From: PALSA-911 sp963743035
GTDB taxonomy: Bacteria > Pseudomonadota > Alphaproteobacteria > Acetobacterales > Acetobacteraceae
Direction of reading: 5' to 3'
DNA length: 64,000 nucleotides
Assembly: GCA_963743035.1 (NCBI GenBank)
Contig: CAVUOB010000004.1
Span: forward strand, 62,001-126,000
The position numbers were made by a program, and so were the translations under genes. The notes under the pieces were generated by a model. The model did no database searches and was not told the origin of the DNA. It worked only from the letters and a program-made list of their open reading frames with translations. Shown piece after piece: positions 37,381 to 44,925 of this stretch (position 1 is the stretch's first letter; the number at the start of each line of letters is the position of its first letter).

Positions 37381-38565
37381 CTACTCCCCGGGCTCCGTGC
37401 GCTGCACGCCCAGATTCTTGCCGTCCTTGATGATGCCGATGCCGAACGGGAAGGACAGCTCCTGCGCCACGCCGAACTGCTTCATGCCGCCCCAGACGCC
37501 CTTGCCGAGATTGGGGTCGTCCACCGGCAGCTTGCGCAGCGCCGCCGCCACCTTCTGCACGTCATCCGCGGTGCCGGCGGCCGAGATCGCCTTCAGCGTC
37601 ATGCGCGCCGCCGGCAGATCGGCCCAGAAGCCGGTGTTGTTCGGCGGCTCCTTGCCGACCAGCTTGCGGTACAGGTCGTCGATGGCCCGCACCTTGGGAT
37701 CCTCGGTCGCCACCGTCTCGAACCAGTAGAAATCCTTCAGCGTGTCGATGCCGCCGGCGACACGCATGATCTCCTCCGTGCCAGGACCGCCGAGCCGGCC
37801 GATCGGGCCGGTGAAGCCGGCGAGCCGAAGCTGCTTGACGATGACGCCGGCATCGCCGGGCGGCGAGGAGGCGGTGTCCACCGCATCCGGCTTGCCGGCC
37901 AGCACCCGGGTGACGATGGGCGCGAAATTCGTCGTGCCGCGCTGGTAGTATTCCTCGGTCGTGGTCATGCCATTGGCACGGTAGGCTTCGGCATCCACGC
38001 TGGCGATATCCGTGCCGCCCTGGTCGTTCGGCGCGATCAGGGCAACCGATTTCATCGGAAAATGCTTCTTCGCGGCCTTGATCACCGCGTCCGCCCAGCC
38101 CGCCGGGCCCGGCGCGATGTGGAACATCAGCGGGTATTTCGGCTCCAGCGCGTTCTTGGCGTAGCTGGCGTTCCAGGCGATCTGCTCGTTGCGTGCGGCC
38201 ACCGGCTTGATGCCCGTCGCTTCCGGCGAGCCGACCGGGCCGATGATGAAATGGATGCCCTGGCTGGCCAGCGCATTCGACCCGGCAGCGGCCCCGTCAG
38301 CGGTGTATTTGCTGTCGTAGCTGACCACCGTCACCTTGCATTTCTGGTTCCCCACCTGCAGCCCGCCGGCGGCATTCACCTCGGCCGCGGCCAGCGCCGC
38401 CGCCCCTTCCATCGACAGGCCCCATTGCGCGGCGCCGCCGGACATCGGGCCCATGGCGCCGATCTTCAGCTCGCAGTCCTCCGCCACCGCCGGACCGCAC
38501 GCGGCGCCGGCGGCCAGAGCCGTGGCGGCGAACAATGTGCGAGCGGACCATTGCGATAAGTTCAT
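37381..38565 (-). CDS. Liv-type ABC transporter periplasmic substrate-binding protein, system 1
   Basis: This 394-residue binding protein has a signal peptide ending around A-V-A|E-D-C at 28-29 and the Leu/Ile/Val-binding type fold: L-K-I-G-A-M-G-P-M-S-G near the mature N-terminus, A-L-A-S-Q-G-I-H-F-I-I-G-P-V-G-S and A-P-N-D-Q-G-G-T-D. Cysteines at mature positions near C31 and C77 may form the usual disulfide. AGGAGG precedes the ATG at 38565. It is first in its operon and divergent from transport system 2. Its ligand is unknown. Confidence 0.92.
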   Translation of the reverse strand: MNLSQWSARTLFAATALAAGAACGPAVAEDCELKIGAMGPMSGGAAQWGLSMEGAAALAAAEVNAAGGLQVGNQKCKVTVVSYDSKYTADGAAAGSNALASQGIHFIIGPVGSPEATGIKPVAARNEQIAWNASYAKNALEPKYPLMFHIAPGPAGWADAVIKAAKKHFPMKSVALIAPNDQGGTDIASVDAEAYRANGMTTTEEYYQRGTTNFAPIVTRVLAGKPDAVDTASSPPGDAGVIVKQLRLAGFTGPIGRLGGPGTEEIMRVAGGIDTLKDFYWFETVATEDPKVRAIDDLYRKLVGKEPPNNTGFWADLPAARMTLKAISAAGTADDVQKVAAALRKLPVDDPNLGKGVWGGMKQFGVAQELSFPFGIGIIKDGKNLGVQRTEPGE

Positions 38566-38779
38566 CTTGGGACGCCTCCTGACGCAGGCTTGTTGTTTAT
38601 GGCCTGCACGGTAGGGAGACGGCCGAGAGATCGTCAAGGCCGCCCTTCTGATCAACGGCCGGGAATCGTCATTAGCGCAGAAGCAGCGTTGACCGCCGTC
38701 GGGAAAGGCGCCAAAGGCGAAAGGGAGAGGCGCGAAGCGCCCGGGCCGACACGACGGCACCACAGGGGACGACGACCAG

Positions 38780-38797
38780 ATGAGCCGATCCACATGA
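38780..38797 (+). other. Possible five-codon leader ORF overlapping the livH start
   Basis: The codons ATG AGC CGA TCC ACA TGA end inside the start codon of the following livH (ATGA overlap at 38794-38797). GGGGA lies about nine bases before the leader ATG, whereas livH itself has no visible ribosome site. Translational coupling through this mini-ORF is possible; chance occurrence is also likely. Confidence 0.3.
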
Positions 38798-39756
38798 TCG
38801 ACACGACCATCCTGATCGAGAACGTGCTGAACGCGCTTGCCGCCGGCATAACCATCGGTTGCATCTACGGACTGATGTGCGTCGGGCTCGGGCTGATCTT
38901 CGGCATCATGAAGGTGGTGAACTTCGCCCAGGGCGAATTGCTGATGCTCGGCATGTATGTCGTGGTCTATCTGTTCTCCGTCTGGGGGCTGCTCGCGTTC
39001 ATGGGCCCGTATTTCGGTCCCTTCGCCGGCGCGCTGCTGGCCGGCCCGGTGCTGTTCGTGGGCGGATCGCTGCTGCATAAATTCCTGATCTCGCGCGTGT
39101 CCGGCCTGCGCACCTCCGGCAGCCTGGACGAGGGGCATTTCGGCCAGCTCATCATCACGCTCGGCGTGTCGCTGATCCTGCAGAATGGGGGGCTGATCGT
39201 GTTCGGCTCCACCCCGGTGGGCGTGCGCACGCCGCTCTCCTCCCGCGCCTGGGAGTTCGTGCCGTCCGAGGCGCTGGACGTCTCGGTGTTCTTCAACAAG
39301 GCGCGCACGATCTCCGCCGGCGTGGCGGTGGTGGTCGCGATCCTGTTGTATCTGCTGCTGGAATACACCCGCCTCGGCAAGGCGCTGCGCGCCGCGGCCG
39401 ATAATCCGACAGCGGCGAGCTACATGGGCATCGATGTCGAAAAGGCGCACCGCACGGCGTTCGGCATCGGCGCGGGCATCACCGCCATCGCCGGCGGGCT
39501 GATCGCCACCTATCTGTCGTTCACCCCGTTCGTCGGCGTCGATTTCGTCATCATCATGTATTCCGGCGTGGTGCTGGGTGGCATGGGCAGCATCATGGGC
39601 GCCTTCTGGGGCGGGCTGACGGTCGGCTTCGTGCAGCAATTCTCCGCCCTGGTGCTGCCGCCACAATTGCAGAACGCGGCGATCTTCGTGGTGTTCCTGA
39701 TGATCCTGCTGCTCCGACCGCAAGGTTTGTTCGGCCGTTCGGCGGAAAGAGCATGA
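38794..39756 (+). CDS. Branched-chain amino acid-type ABC transporter permease (LivH-like), system 2
   Basis: This 320-residue permease with about eight helices shows V-V-N-F-A-Q-G-E-L-L-M-L-G-M-Y, the loop L-G-K-A-L-R-A-A-A-D-N-P-T-A-A and G-G-M-G-S-I-M-G-A-F-W-G-G. The ATG at 38794 gives the typical opening (M-I-D-T-T-I-L-I-E-N); there is no strong ribosome site, only a possible coupling leader. It is the first gene of the plus-strand Liv-type operon, divergent from system 1 across a 228-base gap. Confidence 0.92.
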   Translation: MIDTTILIENVLNALAAGITIGCIYGLMCVGLGLIFGIMKVVNFAQGELLMLGMYVVVYLFSVWGLLAFMGPYFGPFAGALLAGPVLFVGGSLLHKFLISRVSGLRTSGSLDEGHFGQLIITLGVSLILQNGGLIVFGSTPVGVRTPLSSRAWEFVPSEALDVSVFFNKARTISAGVAVVVAILLYLLLEYTRLGKALRAAADNPTAASYMGIDVEKAHRTAFGIGAGITAIAGGLIATYLSFTPFVGVDFVIIMYSGVVLGGMGSIMGAFWGGLTVGFVQQFSALVLPPQLQNAAIFVVFLMILLLRPQGLFGRSAERA

Positions 39757-39769
39757 TGAGGATCGGGGC

Positions 39770-41542
39770 ATGAGACCGGGCGTTGGCGCAAAACTGCGGC
39801 GGGATGCGATCGTTCTGGCCGTGGTGGTGGTGATCTACCTGCTGCTCGCCTCCCAGGTGCAGAATTCCTACTACCAGCTGATGCTGACTCTGGTGCCGAT
39901 CTGGGCGGTGCTTGGCCTGTCGTGGAACCTGCTGTCCGGCTATGGCGGCCTGACCAGCTTCGGCCATGCCGCGTTCTTCGGCATCGGCGCCTACACCGTC
40001 ACGCTGGCATTGGTGAAATTCAACCTGACACCATGGCTCGGCATTCCGCTCGGCATGGTCATGGGCACGGCGGCGGCCTTCGTCATCGGCACGCCGACCT
40101 TCCGGCTGCGCGGGCATTACTTCGCGCTGGCGATGCTCGCCTACCCGCTGGCGATCCTCTACGTGCTGCAATATCTCGGCTTCCAGGAGGTCTCGATCCC
40201 GATGAAGCGGGAGAACGCGGCCTTCTTCCTGCAATTCTCCGATCCGCGCAGCTACACGATGATCGCCGTGGGGCTGGTGGTGCTGGCGATGTTCGTTTCC
40301 ATGGCGGTGGAAAACAGCCGCTTCGGGCTGGCGCTGATGGCCATCCGGCAGAACGAGCTGGCGGCCGAGGCCGCGGGCATCGACACCAAGGCCTGGAAGA
40401 TGCGCGCGCTGATGTTGTCCGGCGCGCTGGCCGCCTCCGCCGGCGGGCTCTATGCCTGCGTGCTGCTGGTGGTGACGCCGGACAGCGTGTTCGGCGTGCT
40501 GGTGTCCGCCCAGGCGTTGGTGGTGACGCTGTTCGGCGGCGTGGCGACGGTCTGGGGGCCGCTGATCGGCGCCGCCATCCTGATCCCGCTGGCCGAAACC
40601 TTGCAGGCGGAGCTTGGCAACATCATCCCGGGCATCCAGGGCGTGGTCTATGGCGCGGCGATCATCGCCATCATGCTGCTGGCGCCGGAAGGGCTGTTCT
40701 GGACCTTCCGCGACAAATTCTTCCGCCGTGCCGCTCCCGCCATCGGCACGCAGCTCGCACCGGTCTCCGGCCAGCGGATCGAGGTCCGCACGGCCGGCGA
40801 CGGACCTATCCTGGAGGTGAAGGGGCTGTCGCGCGCCTTCGGCGGGCTGCGTGCGGTGGACGATGTCAGCTTCAGCGTGAAGCGCGGCGAGATCCTCGGC
40901 ATCATCGGGCCGAACGGCGCCGGCAAGACCACGCTATTCAACGTCATGAACGGCGTGCTGCCGGCCGACGAGGGTGAGGCGGTGTTCGAAGGCCACCGCA
41001 TGACCGGCCGGAAGCTATTCGCGATCTGCCGCATGGGCATCGGCCGCACCTTCCAGGTGGTGCGCAGCTTTCCGCGCCTGCCGGTGCTGGACAACGTCGT
41101 CGTCGGCGCCTACGGCGCCGGCCTGGCGGACCATGACGCGATCGCCTCCGCCAGCGAGGCGCTGGCCCAGGTCGGGCTCTCGCATCTGGCCGCGATCGAG
41201 GCCGGCCAGCTGACCAACAAGGAACTGCGGCTGATGGAACTGGCCCGCGCCCTGGCCGGCAAACCGCGCATCCTGCTGCTGGACGAGACGCTGGCGGGGC
41301 TTGGGCGGGAGGAATGCGACGCGGTGCTGGACGTGCTCGGCCATCTGCGCGCCAACGGCATGACCGTGGTGATCATCGAGCACACGATGCACGCGATGAT
41401 GCGCATCGCCGACCGCTTCCTGGTGCTGGACCACGGCAAGGTGCTCGCCATGGGCGTGCCGCGCGAGGTGGTGGAGAACCGGGAGGTGATCGAGGCGTAT
41501 CTCGGCAAGAAATGGCTCAACCGGGTGGCGGTCCATGGCTGA
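39770..41542 (+). CDS. LivM-LivG fusion: Liv-type permease joined to ATPase, system 2
   Basis: The 590-residue protein joins a LivM permease (residues 1 to about 325, with G-Y-G-G-L-T-S-F-G-H-A-A-F-F-G-I-G-A and F-R-L-R-G-H-Y-F-A-L) to a LivG ATPase (about 344-585, Walker A G-P-N-G-A-G-K-T-T at 380-388). The signature region reads L-T-N-K-E-L-R-L-M-E-L-A-R-A rather than L-S-G-G-Q, a variant met in some LivG proteins. Walker B is I-L-L-L-D-E-T. The fusion fixes a 1:1 ratio of permease and ATPase. The 3' end overlaps the next ATPase gene by eight bases. Confidence 0.93.
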   Translation: MRPGVGAKLRRDAIVLAVVVVIYLLLASQVQNSYYQLMLTLVPIWAVLGLSWNLLSGYGGLTSFGHAAFFGIGAYTVTLALVKFNLTPWLGIPLGMVMGTAAAFVIGTPTFRLRGHYFALAMLAYPLAILYVLQYLGFQEVSIPMKRENAAFFLQFSDPRSYTMIAVGLVVLAMFVSMAVENSRFGLALMAIRQNELAAEAAGIDTKAWKMRALMLSGALAASAGGLYACVLLVVTPDSVFGVLVSAQALVVTLFGGVATVWGPLIGAAILIPLAETLQAELGNIIPGIQGVVYGAAIIAIMLLAPEGLFWTFRDKFFRRAAPAIGTQLAPVSGQRIEVRTAGDGPILEVKGLSRAFGGLRAVDDVSFSVKRGEILGIIGPNGAGKTTLFNVMNGVLPADEGEAVFEGHRMTGRKLFAICRMGIGRTFQVVRSFPRLPVLDNVVVGAYGAGLADHDAIASASEALAQVGLSHLAAIEAGQLTNKELRLMELARALAGKPRILLLDETLAGLGREECDAVLDVLGHLRANGMTVVIIEHTMHAMMRIADRFLVLDHGKVLAMGVPREVVENREVIEAYLGKKWLNRVAVHG

Positions 41543-42263
41543 AACCATGCTGGAAATCGAGGGGCTGACCGTCGCCTATGGCGGGCTGGTCGCGCTGAGG
41601 GATGTCTCGGTCACGGTCGGCGAGGGCCAGTTCGTCACCGTGGTGGGGCCGAACGGCGCCGGTAAATCGACGCTGTTCAAGACCATCAGCGGCAGCGTTC
41701 CGGCCCGCGCCGGGGCGATCCGGTTCTGCGGCGAGTCGCTGCTGACCATGCCGGTGGCCAGGCGGGCGCATCTGGGCATCGCGCATGTGCCGGAAGGGCG
41801 GCAGGTGTTCAAATCCCTGACCGTGCGCGAAAACCTGGAGATGGGCGCCTATACCGAGGCCGGGCGCAGGCACTGGGCCACGACGCTGAAGCGCATCCAC
41901 ACGCTGTTCCCCATCCTGGAGGAGCGCGCGGGTCAGCTCGCCGGCACGCTGTCGGGCGGCGAGCAGCAGATGGTGGCGATCGGGCGCGGCCTGGCCTCCG
42001 CCCCGCGCCTGCTGATGCTGGACGAGCCGTCGATGGGCCTGGCGCCGGCGATCACCGATGTGATCTTCGAGCGCATCTCCCAGATCCATCGCGAGGACGG
42101 GGTGACGATCCTGCTGGTGGAGCAGCGGGTGGCGGAAGCGCTGGAACTATCCGACCACGGCTATGTGCTGGAGACCGGCGAGGTGGTGATGGACGGCCCG
42201 TACCAGACCTTGCTGGCCGATGACCGGGTGCGCCGGGCGTATCTCGGCATCGGGGACGAATGA
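41535..42263 (+). CDS. Branched-chain amino acid-type ABC transporter ATPase (LivF-like), system 2
   Basis: This 242-residue ATPase has Walker A G-P-N-G-A-G-K-S at 38-45, the L-S-G-G-E-Q-Q-M signature and Walker B L-L-M-L-D-E-P-S-M-G-L. The LivF-type H-V-P-E-G-R-Q-V-F is present. Its start lies inside the end of the LivM-LivG gene, so expression is coupled. It is the partner of the fused LivG domain. Confidence 0.93.
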   Translation: MAETMLEIEGLTVAYGGLVALRDVSVTVGEGQFVTVVGPNGAGKSTLFKTISGSVPARAGAIRFCGESLLTMPVARRAHLGIAHVPEGRQVFKSLTVRENLEMGAYTEAGRRHWATTLKRIHTLFPILEERAGQLAGTLSGGEQQMVAIGRGLASAPRLLMLDEPSMGLAPAITDVIFERISQIHREDGVTILLVEQRVAEALELSDHGYVLETGEVVMDGPYQTLLADDRVRRAYLGIGDE

Positions 42264-42294
42264 ACCAACCGGAATTGAACAGGGAGCAACCGAC

Positions 42295-43539
42295 ATGAGC
42301 CAGACGACAAAACTCGGCCGACGAACCGCCCTCGCCCTCGGCGCCGCCGCAGGCGCCGGCACGCTGATCCCGCGGCGGGCACGCGCGCAGGCCAAGGAAG
42401 TGAAGATCGCGATGCTGGTGCCGCTGTCCGGCCCCTGGGCGCGGTCGGGCCTGGTGGAACAGATGGGCGCGCGGATGGCGATCGACGAGATCAACGCCGC
42501 CGGCGGCATCAAGGCGCTCGGGGGCGCTAAGCTGACGCTGGTGGAATATGACGCCGGCGATTCCGCGGAAAAGGCGAAGAACGCCGCCCAGCGCATGGTG
42601 GCGCAGGAGCCCGAGCTGGTCGGCGGCTTCGGCGCCTGGCTCAGCTCCTTCACGCTGGCGGTGACGGAAGTGACCGAACGCGCGAGCCTGCCCTGGCTGA
42701 CCCTGTCCTATTCGGACCTGATCACCGGGCGCGGCTTCAAATATGTTTTCCAGACCTCGCCGACCGCCAACCGTCAGGCCGAGGATCTCATCCCGATCAT
42801 CATGGCGCTGGCGGAAAAGACCACCGGCAAGCGGCCGACCAAGATGGCGATCATCGGCGACAACACCGCGTCGTCCGAAAGCTTCCTGAAGCCGATCCGC
42901 GCGCATGTGCTGGCCGACCAGAAGCTGACCGCGGTGGTGGACCAGATCTTCACGCCGCCACTGTCGGACGCGACCACGCTGGTCCAGCCGGTCCGCAGCG
43001 CGCGGCCGGATTTCGTCATCCTGCAATCCACCAATGTTCCCGACGACAAGCTGCTGCTGGACAAGTTCGCTGAATACAACCTGACCGGCGGCAAGCTGCC
43101 GCTGATCGGCGGAGGCGGGCATTTCGCTACGCCGGAGCTGTTGAAGACCACCGGCGCGGACATCCTGCAGGGCGTGATGGTCGGCCTGGCGAACTGGCCG
43201 GGCAAGGCGCAGGAAGCGCTCAGCAAGCGCTTCGTCGAGCGCACCGGCGAGCCCTGGTTCGGCCATGACGCCATCTTCGCCTATGGCCATGTGATGGTGC
43301 TGAAGGAAGCCATCGAGCGGGCCGGCGTCGCCGACCGGGTAAAGGTGGCCGAGGCGATCCGGGCGATGGACATGACCGACGGGCCGGCCAGGCTGTTCCC
43401 CGGCGGGCGGCTGAAGTTCGAAGACAACGGCCGCCGCGTCGGTGCCGAACTGGTGGTGGTGCAGTGGCAGAACGGCGTGCCGGTGACGGTGTTCCCGAAG
43501 GAGACCGCGGCGGCCGAGGCGATCTGGGGCAAGGGCTGA
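42295..43539 (+). CDS. Liv-type ABC transporter substrate-binding protein with Tat-like signal, system 2
   Basis: This 414-residue binding protein is placed last in its transporter operon, 31 bases after livF. The N-terminus M-S-Q-T-T-K-L-G-R-R-T-A-L-A-L-G carries a twin-arginine-like motif followed by an alanine/glycine-rich core and R-A-R-A-Q-A, suggesting Tat rather than Sec export. The fold is of the LIV-binding type: I-A-M-L-V-P-L-S-G-P-W-A-R-S-G, then I-D-E-I-N-A-A-G-G-I. AGGGAGC precedes the ATG. Its ligand is unknown. Confidence 0.92.
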   Translation: MSQTTKLGRRTALALGAAAGAGTLIPRRARAQAKEVKIAMLVPLSGPWARSGLVEQMGARMAIDEINAAGGIKALGGAKLTLVEYDAGDSAEKAKNAAQRMVAQEPELVGGFGAWLSSFTLAVTEVTERASLPWLTLSYSDLITGRGFKYVFQTSPTANRQAEDLIPIIMALAEKTTGKRPTKMAIIGDNTASSESFLKPIRAHVLADQKLTAVVDQIFTPPLSDATTLVQPVRSARPDFVILQSTNVPDDKLLLDKFAEYNLTGGKLPLIGGGGHFATPELLKTTGADILQGVMVGLANWPGKAQEALSKRFVERTGEPWFGHDAIFAYGHVMVLKEAIERAGVADRVKVAEAIRAMDMTDGPARLFPGGRLKFEDNGRRVGAELVVVQWQNGVPVTVFPKETAAAEAIWGKG

Positions 43540-43548
43540 TTTTCCGGC

Positions 43549-43568
43549 GGGGACGCCCGCGCGTCCCC
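43549..43568. terminator. Hairpin after the system 2 binding-protein gene
   Basis: An 8-base stem GGGGACGC/GCGTCCCC with a four-base loop lies ten bases after the stop codon at 43539. No U-run follows, so it may be an attenuator or mRNA stabiliser between the transporter genes and the downstream enzyme genes. Confidence 0.5.
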
Positions 43569-43632
43569 ATGGAATGGACAGGATGCGCGGGATGGCGTGG
43601 AATGACGCCAACCGCAACACCAGGAGGAAACC

Positions 43633-43968
43633 ATGGCAAAAACCCCATCCAGCGCATCGCGTGACCGCGTTCGCGAAACCGTGCCGAAGATGATCGAGCT
43701 GACCGAGAACGTGCTGTTCGGCGATGTGTGGGAACGCAAGGAACTGTCCAAGCGCGACCGCAGCCTGATCGTCTGCGCCACGCTGATCTCCACCTATCGT
43801 CCGGAACAATTGCGCGGCCATCTGGAGCGCGCCTTGATCAATGGCGTAACCAAGTCGGAGATCAGCGAAATGATCACCCATCTGGCCTTCTACGCCGGCT
43901 GGCCGGCGGCGATGTCGGCCGCGAACATCGCGCGCGAGATTTTCGAAGCGAATCCGGACGCGAAATAG
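43633..43968 (+). CDS. Carboxymuconolactone decarboxylase (CMD) family protein
   Basis: This 111-residue all-helical protein has the PcaC/CMD core: D-R-S-L-I-V-C-A-T-L-I, then L-R-G-H-L-E-R-A-L-I-N-G-V-T-K-S-E-I-S-E, then H-L-A-F-Y-A-G-W-P-A-A. There is no C-x-x-C, so it is of the decarboxylase/isomerase type rather than the AhpD peroxidase type. AGGAGG precedes the ATG. The gene sits between the transporter and a dehydrogenase, suggesting a step in breakdown of the imported compound. Confidence 0.9.
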   Translation: MAKTPSSASRDRVRETVPKMIELTENVLFGDVWERKELSKRDRSLIVCATLISTYRPEQLRGHLERALINGVTKSEISEMITHLAFYAGWPAAMSAANIAREIFEANPDAK

Positions 43969-43983
43969 CCAGCGGAGACGATC

Positions 43984-44925
43984 ATGAAAGTAGGATTCAT
44001 CGGCGTCGGCACCATGGGTGCCGGCATGGTCAATAATTTGCAGAAGAACGGCTTCGATCTGGTCGTCAGCGACGTGAACCAGCAATCGACGTCGCGCTTC
44101 GTCTCCGCTGGCGCCGCCTGGGCGCCGACGCCGAAGGAGGTGGCGCAGCAATCGGACGTGGTGTTCACCTCCCTGCCCGGCCCGCCGGAAGTGGAAGCGG
44201 TGGCGATGGGGGAGAACGGGCTGTTCGAAGGGATGAAGCCGGGCACGGCCTATTTCGATCTCTCGACCAGTTCGCCGACGCTGATCCGCAAGATCGCCGC
44301 GGAATATGCCAAGAAAGGCATCTTCGCGCTGGACGCGCCGGTCAGCGGCGGACCGGCCGGTGCGGCTTCCGGACAGATGGCGATCTGGGTCGGCGGCGAC
44401 AAGGCGATGTTCGACAAGCACAAGCATGTGCTGGACGGGTTCTCCGACGCCGCCTTCTATGTCGGGCCCGTCGGTGCCGGGGCGGTGGCGAAACTCGTGC
44501 ATAACTGCATGGGCTACATCACCACGGCCGGGCTGGCGGAGGTGTTCACCATGGGCGTGAAGGCCGGGGTGGAGCCGCTGGCGATCTGGGAAGCGGTGCG
44601 CCAGGGCGCGCTGGGACGCCGGGGCGTGTTCGAGCGGCTGGTGGACCAGTTCCTGGTGAACAAATACGACCCGCCCGCCTTCGCGTTGCGGCTGGCGCAC
44701 AAGGACATGACGCTGGCCACCAATCTCGGCCGCGAGGTGAAGGTGCCGATGCGCATTGCCAACCTGGCGCTGGAGGAAATGACCGAGGCGCTGAACCGCG
44801 GCTGGGGCGCGCGCGATAGCCGAAGCATGATGCTGCTGCAGCAGGAGCGCGCGGGCGTGGAGATCCAGGTGGACCCGGCGCGGATCAAGGCAGTGCTGGA
44901 CAAGGAGAAGGCGAAGAAGGGCTGA
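43984..44925 (+). CDS. Beta-hydroxyacid dehydrogenase (3-hydroxyisobutyrate / tartronate semialdehyde reductase family)
   Basis: This 313-residue NAD(P)-dependent enzyme has the Rossmann motif G-F-I-G-V-G-T-M-G at 4-12, the substrate-binding D-A-P-V-S-G-G at 117-123, the catalytic Lys170 in G-A-V-A-K-L-V-H-N and the C-terminal K-D-M-T-L-A. The family oxidises 3-hydroxy acids to semialdehydes or the reverse. The gene lies 15 bases after the CMD gene and overlaps the next gene by one base (TGATG), so these three probably form one unit with the importer. Confidence 0.92.
   Translation: MKVGFIGVGTMGAGMVNNLQKNGFDLVVSDVNQQSTSRFVSAGAAWAPTPKEVAQQSDVVFTSLPGPPEVEAVAMGENGLFEGMKPGTAYFDLSTSSPTLIRKIAAEYAKKGIFALDAPVSGGPAGAASGQMAIWVGGDKAMFDKHKHVLDGFSDAAFYVGPVGAGAVAKLVHNCMGYITTAGLAEVFTMGVKAGVEPLAIWEAVRQGALGRRGVFERLVDQFLVNKYDPPAFALRLAHKDMTLATNLGREVKVPMRIANLALEEMTEALNRGWGARDSRSMMLLQQERAGVEIQVDPARIKAVLDKEKAKKG

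Noticed and set aside
42052..44700. 882-codon open frame on the minus strand across the livF, binding-protein, CMD and dehydrogenase genes
   Set aside because: The opposite strand carries four well-supported genes with motifs and ribosome sites; this frame is typical GC-skewed antisense, full of His, Arg, Gly and Gln.
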